Below, in pieces: positions 31,372 through 44,897 of a stretch of DNA of 64,000 nt. The stretch comes from Dillenia suffruticosa (lineage: Eukaryota > Streptophyta > Magnoliopsida > Dilleniales > Dilleniaceae). The stretch is taken from contig JAVTVX010000035.1 of NCBI GenBank assembly GCA_033439265.1, positions 9,140,001 through 9,204,000 on the forward strand, in the 5' to 3' direction. A program made the translations under genes and the position numbers. Under the pieces are notes generated by a model. The model ran no database searches. It had not been told where the DNA came from and was given only the letters and a program-made list of their open reading frames with translations. How positions within the stretch are numbered: position 1 is the stretch's first letter; each line of letters starts with the position of its first letter.

Positions 31372-32630
31372 TGTTCGAAATTATTATACTGTCTCCTTAG
31401 TTTTGATAATAATAAAATCTCTCATAATATTTTAACAATTTTATTTAGTGTGCAAAATTTATATTTACTGAAAAGATTTTATTAAAAAAAGTTATAAAAC
31501 CAGCAATAAAACGAGTCATAGAAGCAAGGATTATTTGGGCCATGGAAGCAAAATTTTTTGATTTTGGATGAAAACCCAGCCAACAAAGTAAGTGTAGTTT
31601 GGATACTACACTTAACCTATAATTGATTCTAGATGTACAAAAAAATGGTCAAATATGAAAACACTTCATATTCCACCACTTAGAAATTTTTTAAAGTATA
31701 AAACAGTGATCATTTGACCATATTTGGACAGTTATATTTTCATATATACTGAAATACTTTCAATATCAAAAATTGTGTTTCAAAGAGAATATAAAGAACT
31801 TCAAATTCAAGTAATTATAGTACAAGTATCTTGTTGGAATGGTGGACAAAATTCAGTTAGAAGTTGTTTGGTCACTCATTTTACATAGTAAAAATTTTGG
31901 ACAGATTATGGTTTTCAGTGAATATTTGGATCTCGATAACTTTACTACTGGTCAGGAATTTATGAGTTTATTTATTCAACATTATTATACTATAGTTGAA
32001 TAACAAATATGATGATTTCGTGACACATTTAACTTGAGATTTTGGTAGAGAAATAAATGGGCAAAGTTGTCTAGTTGTTCTTAAAAATTCAGAACATAAG
32101 ACTAATTTCTTGGAGCTATTTTCGAATTTTTTGGGAATGCAATCATCTAAATATAATCCAACCAACTTTTGAATATCTTAGAGGGATGTTTAAGTTTCAG
32201 AAGAAAAATATTTACTGTTGATAAATATTATCATTCAAGAAATATTTGAAACCTATTTCTCAGGATGTTGATGGAGCTGTTGCCGGTAACTTTGGAGAGT
32301 TTTTACTGCAGGGTTTTGAATTTTGAAAGAACAGATTTTTCAGCAATAAGGAGATTCGAAATTCAAGTGATTTGAGTGCATTAAACAGAGCACTTTTCAA
32401 CAGCAACTCTCTGGGAGAAAAGAACAACTAAATCTCTAAATTCTGAGCAACAAGTTCTGTATTCTGAACACAAAAATTCTGCTGCTGCATTTCTGATTTT
32501 CTACCTTAATATTCATTGGTTCAAGCATTGTTTGAGTTGTAAAGGAGTATTGTGTGAGTGAGTCATTGTATAAGTTATCTTCCATTGTTGGACGAAGGAA
32601 TTTTCATGGTATGAAGATCAGAAGTCAACA
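31372..32630 (+). repeat. 5' LTR of the old copia element
   Basis: Aligns with 39458-40713 from its TG start to GAAGTCAACA. The primer site follows immediately. Confidence 0.88.
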
Positions 32631-32999
32631 ATTGGTGTCAGAGCAAGTGCTCTAGTCTACTAGAGAGACCTCTCTAAAGTAAAAGATATATGGCTTTACC
32701 CTATAATTATGGTCAGGTCGTGAACAGGACACCAAATTTTGATTGTGTAAACTTTTCCCATTAGAAATGTAGAATGAAGACATTCATTCAGGCCACTGAT
32801 TATGAGATTTGAGAAGTGATTACTTATTAAAATTTAGAGATTAAGTTACCCATAATCATAGAGGATGACAAGAGAAAGATGTCTATTAATTATCGTGCTA
32901 AACATTTACTTTTATGTGCAATCTCACAAACTGAATTTAATCTGGTTTTTTCATGTGTAACAGCAAAGGAAGTCTAGGACAGGTTGTGCATTACACATG

Positions 33000-35900
33000 A
33001 AGGAACCAGGACTGTCAAAAAGACTCGAATCAATCTCTTGATACAAGAATATGAATTGTTTCGATTTCAGTAAGAAGAAAATGTAAAAGATATGTTTAAT
33101 AGATTCTCTACAATAACTAACGAACTTGATTCACTTGGAAAAAGAATTTCGGATTCAGATCAAGTGAGGAAGGTTTTTCGAGTCTAGCCAAGAACTTGGG
33201 ATGCCAAGAAAACTGCTATTGAGGAAGTACAAAACTTGAACAAGCTGTCACTCAATAAATTGAAAGGAAAATTGATATCCTATGAGAATAAAGTTTTTCA
33301 TATTACAAAATCTGAAAATAAGAAAAAATCCATAACATTTACGACTGAAGAAAATGAGAACTCTGCAAAAGAAGATAGTAGTGATCAAGACATCAACATA
33401 CTAGCCAAAAAGCTCTCTCGTGTCTTTGAAAAAGGGAGTAAAAAGTTCTTTAAATATAAAAATTTTCAAAACTCACAAAAGTTTAAGTCCAATGCAAGAA
33501 ATGACAACAGAAAAATGAAACAAAATGATGATAAAATCTGTTATGAATGCAAGAAGAAATGACACATCAAATATGAGTGTCCAGTGCTACTGAAAAATAT
33601 TGAAGCATTCAAAAAGAAAAGCAAAACCATGATGATGACATTGAATAATTCAGAAGATGAAAACTAAGATGATGAAAATTCTGAAATATCAGAGGAGATT
33701 AATCTTTGTCTTATGGCAAAGGATAAGGTGATCTCTGATAACTCAATAGACATTGCTGAATCTAACAACATGTTAAATATATTTTCAGAACTGAAAAATA
33801 AAATTAACATATTAAAAAATAAGAAAGATTTGTTTAGGCAAACCAAGAATTTGTTGAACTTTGAAAATGAAACCATTAGAGCTGAAAATGAGGTACTAAA
33901 AACTGAAAATTGTAGACTGAAAAATGAGATACATATTCTGAAAAATAAAATTGCTGAACTATCAAAATTAATAGACAATACATTTCAAAAATTTTATGAG
34001 AGTGATAAAAAATTAACCAAGTTAATTTCCATACAAAGAATAGATTTTTCCAAAAAAGGTTTACCTTATGTTCATGATTATGATATAGTATCGATTTCTA
34101 ACAATGGTAAGTTTGTTAGAGTTGCAGAAATAGAAAATAACAGCATAATTTTGCCTGCAGTAAATACTCACAGAAGGTTACAAATGACTGCTAAGAAAAC
34201 CAAGATTTATACTCAAAAAATTACCAACAAATCACACAAAATCTATAAAAAAACACACTCACATTCTGCACAACATATGCACAGAAACTTTTCACAAACT
34301 GTAGAAAAATATCACAAAATGATATATAGAAATGGACACAAAAGTAACCATAGAATCACCAATGGAAATACCCATAAAAGATCTTGTGAAAAACAGTATT
34401 TTCACAGAAAATCTTATTCTGGATTTAGATATAACAAATTTGACAGTATGCAAAATTATTTCACTTATAGACCTAACTATGCAAGGAAGATAAATAATAG
34501 ATCATGTTATATATGTCATAAAATTGGTCGTTTTGCTAGAAATTATTTTTTGAACAAGCTTAATGCTCATCAAGACAAATTTAATACATATACTAGCTTG
34601 TCTTCAAAAGGAATCAAATATGTTTGGATTTCTAAGAACAGATGATGGTTTTGTGTAGGAACAAGAGGCAAAAATCAAAGAAAAATGGTATGTTGATAGC
34701 GGTTGTTCGAGACATATGACCGGTGATATCTCATTATTCAAGAAACTCGAAAGAAGAAACCATGGAGTGGTGACCTTTGGAGATAATAAAAAAGACAAAA
34801 TAATTAAAAAAGACACAGTAGATATCAATTTTACCTCAACAAAGAATGTGTTTTTTATTGATAAATTGATACATAACTTGTTGAATATAAACCAATTGTG
34901 TGGTTGAGATTACAATGTATTATTCAAAAGTGATAAATGTATAATGTTAGATAATGAGTCGCATGAACAAATTTTTGAAAGAATAAAATTAGCTAATATC
35001 TATATAGTAGACTCTATAATATTAAATAGTTTAAAAGAAAATTGTTTGATATCATTTAATAACGATATGTTTATTTGGTATAAAAAGCTGGGTAAATTTC
35101 AAACAATTAGAAAATTTGTTCAAAGAAAATATGATTAGAGAAATTCCTAAATTTTTTTTGAAAGAACCTATAATATGTAGTATATGCTCATTGAATAAAC
35201 AAGTAAAGACATCATTTAAGAGTAAAGATCACATTTCCACATCTAGACCATTAGAAATGTTGCATATGGATTTATTTGGACCGGTTAAGAACCTAAGTTT
35301 TGGAGGAAACAAATATGGATTAGTTATTGTTGATAATTTTTCTAAATTCACTTGAATTTTATTTTAGCCCATAAAAATGAAACCTTTGAAATATTCAAAA
35401 TTTTTATAAAGAAAATTCAAAATGAAAAAAATTTAAAAATAGTGAGTCTAAAAACCGACCATGGAAAAAAATTTACAAATTTAGATTTTATACAATATTG
35501 TGATAAAAAGAGAATTAATCAAAATTTTTCAGCACCTTATACATCACAACAAAATGGAGTTGTTGAACATAAAAATAGAATTATTTAAGAAATGACTAAA
35601 ACAATGTTAAATGATAGTGGTGTTGGAAAATATTTTTGGATCGAAACCGTATTTACAGCATGTTATATAATAAATAGAGTCTACACAAAATTTATAACAA
35701 ACAAAACCCCCAATAAAATTTAAAAAAAAAAAGAAAACAAAATATCTCTTATTTTCATACATTTGGATGCACATACTTTATTCTGAAAAATAGTTTGAAT
35801 ATTAGAGGTAAATTTAATGAAAAAGCCATTGAATGAATATCTTTATATTATTCTTTAAATAGCAAGACTTATAGAGTTTTCAATAAAAAATCTAAAATTG

Positions 35901-37630
35901 TAAAAAAAACAATAAATGTCAAATTTCATGAAAATAAATTTCAAAATGTCGAAATGGAAAATGATCATGAAATCTTCATTGAAAATTAAAATACAAAACA
36001 AGATGATCAAAATAAATAAAGAGATGAAATAGTTAGAAGTTGAAAATTTTTATATAGTCATTCACCTAATAATATAATGAGAGATGTAAGTGAAGAAATA
36101 AAAACTAAATCAAATTATAAAAATATTAAAAATCAATTTTTCTTTAATTTCTACCATAGAACTGAAAACCATGGAAGAAGCCGTTGGATAGAGACTATAC
36201 AAGAAGAATTAAATCAATTTTAAAAAAATAATGTTTGAATTTTAGAACCGAAACTCAAAAATAAATCAATAATTAGAACTAAATGGGTTTTTCAAAATAA
36301 ATTGGATGAAAATGAAAATGTTATAAGAAACAAAATTAGACTAGTTGTAAAAAGATATTCACAAGAGGAATGAATTGACTATAATGAAACTTTTACACCC
36401 GTTACTAGATTAGAGATAATACGACTATTTTTAGTTTTTGCATGCTTTAAAGATTTTAAATTATATCAAATGGATATTAAGAGTGTATTTTTAAATGGTT
36501 ACATAAAAAAAAGTATATGTTAATCAACCACTCGATTTCAAAAAATATAATAAGGAAGATTATGTTTATAAATTACAAAAAATATTGTATGGTCTAAAAC
36601 AAGTACCAAGAATATGGTATGATAGACTAAGTGAATATCTTGTGAAAAATAATTTCAAAAAGGGAAATGTAGATATCTTTTTATTTAACAAACATGTTAA
36701 TGATGATATTCTTGTTACCCAAATATATGTTGATGATATTGTATTTGGATCTACGAATGAACTTTTGTGTGATGATTTTAGTAATATCATGAAAAATTAA
36801 TTTGAAATATCAAATATGGGTGAATTAAATTTCTTTTTTGGATTGCAAATTAAACAATTTTCTTATGGTATATTTATAAGTCAAGAAAAGTATATAAAAG
36901 AATTAATTAAAAAATTTGGTATGAAAAATTCAAAATATGTTAATACCCCTATATCTATCTCTATTAAATTAGATCTAGATGAAGAAGAAAAAAATGTAAA
37001 TGAAAAACTTTATAGAACCATAATAGGATCATTGTTATATCTGGTCGCTTCTAGACCCGATATCTTATTTAGTATATATCTTTGTGCAAGATTTTAAAGC
37101 AAACCTAAGGAATTTCATCTTAAAACCCCCAAAAGAATTTTAAAATATATAGTCAGTACAAAAAATTTAGAAATATGGTATCCAAAGAATTCAAATTTTG
37201 AATTAATTGGATATTTGAATGCCGACTATACCGGTTGTAAAATTGTTTGCAAAAGTAATTCAGATATTTGTCAATTTTTAGGTGAAAAAATCATAAGTTG
37301 GGTATCTAAGAAACAAAATTCAGTTGTATTGTCAATAGTCGAATCAGAATATGTCTCAATAGAAAATTGTTGTACTCAAATTTTCTGGTTAAAACAACAA
37401 TTTAGAGATTATGGGTTAGATTATAAAAATATTATCATAAAATGTGACAATACAAGTGTCATTTGTCTTTCCAAAAATCTCATAAATCATTCAAAATCAA
37501 GACATATCGAAATTAGACACCATTTTATTAGATATCATGTTTTAAATGGAGATATAATTTTGAAATATATAGAGACAAAATCAATTTGCCGATATTTTTA
37601 CAAAACTTTTAGACAAAGAAAGATTTGAAT
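33000..37630 (+). mobile_element. gag-pol remains of the old copia element
   Basis: Gag runs from about 33.0 to 34.6 kb with knuckle-like CYECKKK and CYICHKIGRFAR. A coiled-coil segment (ENETIRAENEVLKTENCRL) lies between them. Integrase is at about 34.7-35.6 kb (VIVDNFSKFT; SQQNGVVEHKNR), RT at about 36.2-36.9 kb (QIYVDDIVFGS), RNase H at about 37.2-37.6 kb (KCDNTSVICLSKN; SKSRHIEIRHHF). Heavily interrupted. Confidence 0.88.
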
Positions 37631-37982
37631 GCATTATAAATGAAATAAAAGTGTGGTTTCCATTTTAAAATAAACAATCAAAATAATAATAATAATACGA
37701 ATAATTTTACAAAAGGGGACATAGAACTTTATGTAAACATAACTCATAGAACCTCCACCGTATCTGTTATTTCTCTTCTTTCGAAACTCTAAACAAAAAC
37801 TCTAAATCTATATTTGGAATGACAACCCGCAAATTTTCAAGAATTATCAAGAAACCATCCAATCTTCCATCTTCTTTACCGATTAATATCTATAGTTTGG
37901 ATTCCTCAAAGTCAAATTCTTCAAGTTCTGACTCTTCACACTCTCACCTTAATGATCATGTTTGAATTCTTGATCAAATTTA

Positions 37983-38909
37983 GTGTCTATTCATGATTCT
38001 CCATCCGAATCTACTCATAATCAAACCCAATCTTTTTATCAAAACGCTCAACAAAAGTTTTGCGAAGAAGAAATACCTCGACCTCTTCGAATTCAAGTCC
38101 CCTACATTCGATCCAAACCAATCATATTTGAAAATGGGTCTTGCAGATTTGTGGATTTTGATTACTTTGAACGAGTGGATTTGGAAATGCGATCTATTTT
38201 TGAGAGGATTGAAGGTGCTAGTTTGTGTCACAGTAATAGGAACTGCATAAAAAAAGTAATATTTGATTTCTACAAAAACTTAGATGTTGAACATTATGAT
38301 ATTTTACGGTCAAGAATCTTGGGTATTAGAGTTGAAATTACCAAAAATGATATGAGTCATTGTTTGGAACTTAAAAGGACAGATAATCAGTCTCTTGAAA
38401 ATATGAGAAAAAGAGATGTTTATCAATTGTTTCATACAAATTCTAACTCTGGAATTGTATATCTATATGAAAAGGATTTTCCTTTATTAGTTAGAATACT
38501 GCACAAGATTATTGTGATGTGTATAATTCCTAAGTATGGAAACACAACAACAGTGACTGTGGAGGATGCCAAAATTCTAGTTGCAATGCTTTTTGGGAGA
38601 GAACTTAACATGGTTAATGTGGTCCTTCATCACATTCACAAAAACAAATGTCGCAAACCATATGGAAATGTTCTTATGAAATTATTTGAATTTAAAGGAT
38701 TTCATTTTTCAGTTCTCAGAGATCCTATCCTAGAACCATCTGTCTTAAGAGAATCAATGGTTTCTCATATGGGAATAACCATTTCTGACAGCAATGTTTG
38801 GAAGGCCAAGGATAATTTAGTTTGTTTTGATATTTCTTGTTCTGATTTTCTGGTTTATAGGATTTTCTTTATCTATCTCTGTTTTCTGAATTTAGTTTCA
38901 ATATTCTGA
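37983..38909 (+). mobile_element. Third ORF of the old copia element, after RNase H (env-like position)
   Basis: A reading frame of about 308 codons lies between RNase H and the 3' LTR, where SIRE-type elements carry an extra, sometimes env-like, ORF. Stretches such as FYKNLDVEHYDILRSRILGI, YEKDFPLLVRILHKIIV and KPYGNVLMKLFEFKGFHFSV recall the plant-transposon-protein domain found in gag-like or extra ORFs of plant retroelements rather than a membrane envelope protein. Hydrophobic residues occur only at the very end. It is the longest open stretch of this otherwise decayed element. Function unknown. Confidence 0.6.
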
Positions 38910-39047
38910 CAAGGGCTAGCTCCTTTATGCTTCACTGGTGTATTTTTTTTTTGTCAGACTTAAATAAAATTTTCTACCTTCTTCTATCCATTGTTATGAT
39001 TGATTTCTTTTTGATACAACAAAAAGGAGGAGAATAAGGTTAAAAAA

Positions 39048-39198
39048 TAAAAGAAAGACAACAAGCACTGCAAATAAACTTCTGCATAAAAGAAAGACAG
39101 CAAGCACTGCAAATAAATTTCTGCACAAAAGAAAGATAGCAAGCACTGCAAATAAACTTTTGCACAAAAAATAAATGAAAGACAGCAATGCAAACTGC
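39048..39198 (+). repeat. 39-bp tandem repeats in the old copia element 3' region
   Basis: Three full units and one partial unit of AAAAGAAAGACAGCAAGCAC followed by TGCAAATAAACTTCTGC. A purine tract (AAAAAGGAGGAGAATAAGG, about 39020-39039) just before resembles the real polypurine tract at 39442-39457, as in other SIRE-like elements with more than one such tract. Confidence 0.8.
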
Positions 39199-39457
39199 AT
39201 AAATAGTAGAAAACTGCACACATTGAGGGAGAGAACAAAGAATAAAGAACAAATAATAAATCTTATATTTAAAAGGATAATAAATAAAGGCATAAATTTA
39301 GAAAGAGTTTTGAAATGAGAGCTGAATGTCATTTTATCATGTGGACAATAATGAGCTTTATTTTTTTGATATATTTGAGAAGTGATCTAAATATACTTTA
39401 TTGAATTCTTTTGTGATATTTTTTTTAAGATTTTGTTGTCATAAAAAAAGGGGAGAA

Positions 39458-40969
39458 TGTTGGAAATTGTTGTGTTGTCTCCTTAGTTTTGATGATAACA
39501 AAATCTCTCATAGTGTTCTAACAATTTTATTTAGTGTGCAGAGTTTATATTTACTGAAAAGATTTTTTTAAAGAAAAGTTATAAAACCAGCCATAAAACT
39601 AGTCATGGAAGTAAGATTTATTTGGGTCATGGAAACAAAATTTTTTGATTTTGGTTGAAAACCCAACCAACAGGATAAATGTAGTTTGGGTAGTACACTT
39701 AACCTATAATTGATCCTAAATGTATACAAAAATGTTTCAATATGAGAACACTTCATATTCTACTACTTAGAAATTTTTCTAAATATAAAACAGTGATCAT
39801 TTGACTATATTTGGATATTCATATCTTCATATATGGTGAAATACTTTCAATACCGAAAATTGTGTTTTAAAGAAAATATATGAAACTTTAAATTCAAATA
39901 ATTACAATACAAGTATCTTGTTGGAATGGTGGAGAAAATTCAGCTAAAAGTTGCTTGGTCACTCATTTTACATAGCAAAAATTCTGGACAGATTATGGTT
40001 TTTAGTGGATATTTGGATCTCGATAACTTCACTACAGTCAGGGATTTATGAGTTTATTTATTCAACATTATTATACTATAGTTGAACAACAAATATGATG
40101 GTTCGTGACACATTTACCTTGAGATTTTGGTGGAGAAATAAATGAGCAAAGTTGGCTAGTTGTTCTGAAAATTCAGAATATAAGGCTAATTTCTTGAAGT
40201 TATTTTTGAATTTTTTGGGAATACAACCATCTAGATATAATCCAACCAAGTTTTGAATATTTTAAAGGGATGTTTAAAATTCAGAAGAAAAATATTTACT
40301 GCTGGTAAGCATTATCATTCAAGGAAAATTTGAAACCTATTTTTCAGGATGTTGGTGGAGCTGTTGTCGGTAACTTTGGAGAGTTTTTACTACAGGGTTT
40401 TGAATTTTGAAAGAGCAGATTTTTCAGTAACAAGAAGATCGAAATTCAAGTGATTTGAGAGCATTGAACAGAGCACTTTTCAACAGCAACTCTCTGAGAG
40501 AAAAGAACAACTAAATTTCTGAATTCTGGGCAACAAGTTTAGTATTCTGAACATAAAAATTCTGCTGCTACATTTCTGATTTTCTGCCTTAATATTCATT
40601 GGTTCAAGTATTGTTTGAGTTGTAAAAGAGTATTGTATGACTGAGTCATTATAGAAGTTATCTTCCATTATTGGACGAAGGAATTTTCATGGTATGAAGA
40701 TCAGAAGTCGACAAGTGGAGTATATATTGTTGATTCGATCATAGTAGAAATAGCTAGTGGCTAGATTCCGGCTTGGTTGGCTGGAAGAGTGGACGTAGGC
40801 ATAAGACCGAACTATTATAAAAACAGATTTGTCTCTTTACTCTTATCTCTTTCATTATATTAGATTGACGATAGGTTTAATTATTGAATCTATGTGAAAT
40901 TATAATTTTGAATAGCCAATTTAGGACAATCAATTCAACCCCCATTCTTAGTTGTCTTTGGGACCAACA
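39458..40969 (+). repeat. 3' LTR of the old copia element
   Basis: Begins right after the purine tract at 39442-39457. Its outer part ends GGGACCAACA, a typical SIRE-type LTR end, and is followed by ATAAC, which nearly matches ATAAT before the left LTR. Confidence 0.8.
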
Positions 40970-40974
40970 ATAAC

Positions 40975-43940
40975 ATTTGGTATAAATAATAAAAAAAAAA
41001 ACACATTTGGTGTGACTAACAGCAAAAAAAAAAAAAATCATTTGGTATGAATAACAAATTAGAATGAATATCAAAAGACTACAAAAACTTCAGAATTTTC
41101 TAAAATTTAGAAATTTCAAAATAAAAAAATTATGTTAGTGTTGCATAGTCCACTATCGCACTCACAACCACAGAGATGGGTTTGCCGCGGCAGAGGGAAG
41201 TGGACAATCTTTTAGCATCGCCGATGAAAGTCGGTGAGGCCGGCAAGAGAGAGAAATAAGGAAGAAAAGTTGATAGGTGTCAATGTAGGCGATGAAAGTT
41301 GGCAAAGTTGGAGAGAGGGAGAAAGATAAGGAAGGGAAGTTGATGAGGGTGTCGGCATCGACGATAATCAAAAGATGCGACAAAGACAGAGAGGCGGTGA
41401 TCGAAGGAGCAATGTTTGTTCGAAAATGAAATGAAAATAAAACTTAACCTAAAATTTTTTTTACTTAATAATATAATTTTAAAATAATATAATATTTTAT
41501 TATAAATTATTATTAAATCGGATTATTTATAATTTAAATTCGTATCTAAATTCATCCGATTACTCCAATATTAAAATTGGACCTAATTTGATCTAAACCC
41601 GATTTAAAGAGAAAAAAACTGATTGAATGGATTGAATTTTTCAGTTATTCATCAGATCGGATCGAATATTATCATCTCTACCCATTCTCTAACACACTAT
41701 TAAAGATAAGCGATGTGCTGATTTTCTATAGAAATGGACCAACGTGGGTCAGTTTAACTGGATGTAAAATTGAGTACCCTTAAACATGATTGAAATTCGA
41801 CTCCCGCCGAAAGTATCAGACCCTCATGTGTATGGAGCGTTACCCATTAGGAAACCCGCTCTCCGAAATGAACCATTACAGCTGTTAGTTTGGATTAATC
41901 GGGGTAAAATTTTGGATATCCAGCGGTGTCCAAGACGTGATACCAAAAAAAAAAAAAAAAAAAAAAAAAGAAGGAAATGGGGTGGAAATTGTGGTAATTT
42001 TGACATGGCCCCAACATTGGATCGTCGACCACACCATTTTGACTTCTTCGTACTTCAAATCTTTGCAAGGGCGTCCTTCCCTGTGCTGTCCAAGCAGGTG
42101 TAGGAAATGCCCACTTTTATTTGATGACTTGAGCAAATGAAAAAAAAAATAGTTAACAGGAAAAAAACTGAAAATAACCAGAAAATAAGTTGGATGTAAA
42201 TCTTTGAATATAGTAATAAAATACATTACTTTTTTTTAACAGCAACCGCTATCTCTCTTTCCTAATATTACTGAAAAAAGAATAAAAAGAAATTACCATA
42301 TTTATTTTTTTAATCACTGCTCCTGCCATTTTGTTACCTTTTGTTTTAGGGTAATAGTTTTGTTACGTATGGAATAGAAGTGTAAGCAGTAACTTTATTT
42401 TTTCCTAATATCTTGATCTCTGTAAATGGTTGCGTAAATATTTTTCTTTCAACATGCTTAGCACAGATACTATGATCCAATGGACTATAATAGTTTGAAA
42501 TCATTATATGCATAATTTTTTTGAATTATTATCGAAATCACAATCTTTATATATATTATTTTTACACAAAAGACGAGCAAAATTTAAATTAATCGTCTCT
42601 ATTAATTAAATTCTAGTAATATTAATGGTTTTTTAATATAAGATATAGAACGAATTTGTTTTGATTAAAAATATATATTTAATCACAATCTAAAGCATGA
42701 TACCCACATTAGTAATATTATTTTAATTTAAATAAAGTGGGCTCAAAATTATGAACTCATGGTTAGTGGGTAAATTAGATTTGCTTTAAGTAGGGAAACA
42801 TTCATATCTAAAATAAGAACGACAATATTTGACCCGACCTGACCCAATGGACACATGATTAATTCGATCATACTTTAACCCGATATTCAAATATAAATTT
42901 TTAATAAAACAAAATTATAATAACAAATTTCTTTCCCCAAAACAATTTAAAATCATTCTTTTCCTAACCCCCAGCCGACTCACTCATGTACCAACCACAT
43001 ACAGTCTCCCCTTTGCTCTGCCTTCCTCCTCCTCCCCACCGGTGACCTTTCTCCCTTCTCCCCACTTTGATTTCAATTTAGTTAAGTTCTTCTTATTCAT
43101 CAAATTTGATTAGATTTTGAAAATTTTAAAGATAAGAAGTTGATTTTTAGAAAGAAAGTAAGACAGAATGACAAGCGGTATTCAACTTTTGAAGTTATTA
43201 ACCATATGAAGTGAATCATACTAAGTGATAGTCATGAATATCTTCATTAATAAATCCTATTATAAAATAGATCCCGATTTTTTAAGATTGATGACATAGT
43301 CGAGCTTTGATTAATAGAGGATGAGGCTAATAACACTTTGTGTTCCTATAGTTAAAGTATCTAGTGTCTTGAATGTTTTTATAAGTTTGTTTGATTTTGG
43401 GTTGATCATTAAGTAATTAATTTGATAGAATCGAAGTTAGATGTCTTTGATGGAGAAAAAAAAATAGTGCATGAATTTAGGGAACAAAAAGGATAAAAAG
43501 GAACGGGTCAAGTCAAATCGTTAAAAATCTATCAATTCAATTTAACTCAGTTTCGATTTGATTAAACAAAATAAAAAAACTATAGAGCTAAAAGTCAAAT
43601 ATATATCATAAATTTAAGATTTTGAAATAGACGTGATAATATAAAAAAAACAACATATCCGCCCTTACCGTCTCTGATCTAAAACAATAATTTTTTAATG
43701 TCTAAAAATTATTTTTTTAAAAAAAAATAAAACCGTTTCCATAGAATGATTTATTTTTCTTTATCATTATAAATTATCAACCAAAACATTATTTTGAAAC
43801 TTTTTGGGTCGAAAGCATTTTTCTTTTACCTGTTTTTTTTTTTCTGGTGTGATTTTTTTCTCTCCTATTTTTACAATTATAGCAGACAAGGTTTTGTCTG
43901 AGAAATTTCATTTCAAAAAATAGCAAAAGAAGGGTCTAAA
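40975..43940. other. Intergenic with one SINE, no gene
   Basis: Apart from the SINE, this is AT-rich. Near 41150-41410 there is a purine-rich stretch with GGCAAAGTTGG-like repeats of unclear nature. 42960-43070 is C/T-rich. No coding region is supported. Confidence 0.5.
41738..41970 (+). mobile_element. tRNA-derived SINE, Au/TS-like, with a run of about 24 A
   Basis: A box-A-like GTCAGTTTAACTGG and box-B-like TGAAATTCGACTCCC head is followed by AAACCCGCTCTCCGAAATGA and GGATTAATCGGGGTAAAATT, and by a GATACC end with a long A tail (41945-41969). The body matches the copy at 8490-8672. A 7-bp GAAATGG repeat at 41731-41737 and 41974-41980 may be the target duplication. The intact tail suggests a fairly recent insert. 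Confidence 0.75.
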
Positions 43941-44897
43941 ATTAGTTGACTTCCTCTGACGCTCGAGCAAATCCAGAGGTCAACACGAAAGCATTGTATT
44001 CTGTGTAAATAATCTCTCGCAATCTATATATATTTCTATATTCTCATATATATTATATATATTTTTTCGTTTTCTTTTTCTTTGTTTTCGTTTTTCAGGG
44101 CTTTTGTCTCTCTGCATAAAAAAAAACTTCCAGGTAACCTCTCTCTCTCTCTCTCTCTCTCCCCCTCCCCTGAAGGTGATTTAAGACCCACGTTTCAATT
44201 TTGTTTTCTGTTTTGCTTTTGATTGGGGTTTTGTAATTTTTGAATCGCGATCGATTCAGGTTTTGAAGGCGATTAGCGACAAATTTTACGTTTTGGGTAT
44301 TTCTAATTGAAAGATCTAAAAATGGATTTGATTGATTTGGTGGTTTTAGGGAGATCTGGGCATGGACTGAATTTCTGAATTTCTTTTCACTCTTGCAATG
44401 ATCTTTTAAAATTTAGATCTCTTTTTCATCGTTTGTGGGTTTGTGGGTTTTGGGTATCGGTTTATTCGTTTGGTATATGTTTGACGATTTCATATCGTGA
44501 TTTGCTTGTTGATTGCCCTTGTGGGGGTTCTCCTATAGGAAAACGTTGTTTTAATTGATGTGGTGTATGTTATATTAGGTTTCCCCCAATACGTAGGGCA
44601 TTTTAATATATTTGTTGAATTAATCTTCTGGGGGTGGATAAATTTGAGGATTTTGAACATGGGGTTTTTATTGTTGTGATATATTTGTGTTATTTGCTGT
44701 AGCTTGATAATAATTATAGATAACTTAATAGAGACGTTGGATTAAGCTTCTGGGGTTGTATTAATTTGGGAATTTTGATCACTGTATTCGTTAAAGAATT
44801 TTTGAATTGAGGTGATCACATATGTGATTCTTTTATTTTCAATTTGATTTATTTATTTATTTTTGCAGAATATTAGGTTTGATATACATATTCAGAG
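43941..44897 (+). promoter_or_regulatory. Leader exon, leader intron and core promoter of the SRP receptor gene
   Basis: A TATATATA-rich stretch near 44026-44068 may be the TATA region. A short noncoding exon ends ..CTTCCAG at 44133, followed by a leader intron 44134-44868 (GTAACC...TTTTGCAG), then 29 bp of leader before the ATG at 44898. A (CT)n tract begins only five bases inside the intron. Leader introns of this kind often raise expression of plant housekeeping genes; here that is inference. Confidence 0.7.

Larger units (their letters stand above)
31372..40969 (+). mobile_element. Ty1/copia LTR retrotransposon of SIRE-like type, about 9.6 kb, old and broken in many places
   Basis: LTRs begin TGTTSGAAATT at 31372 and 39458. 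The left repeat is about 1.26 kb and the right about 1.51 kb. ATAAT before the left and ATAAC after the right are probably the aged 5-bp target duplication. After the left LTR comes a primer site (TTGGTGTCAGAGC, a variant of the tRNA-Met type). Then, plus strand: gag with two CCHC-like segments and a long coiled coil, GAG-pre-integrase and integrase, RT with YVDD, RNase H, an additional ORF, noncoding repeats and a purine tract. The long LTRs, the extra ORF and the LTR end (CAATTCAACCCCC...GGGACCAACA) are features I associate with SIRE/Maximus-type copia elements. LTR divergence over the first 330 bp is about 10%, so it is several million years old and much older than its neighbour. Many breaks, clearly dead. 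Confidence 0.92.

Noticed and set aside
40714-40969. A separate insertion after the right LTR of the old copia element
   Set aside because: The stretch ends in a typical SIRE-type LTR terminus and is followed by ATAAC, matching ATAAT before the left LTR, so it is better taken as part of the LTR.
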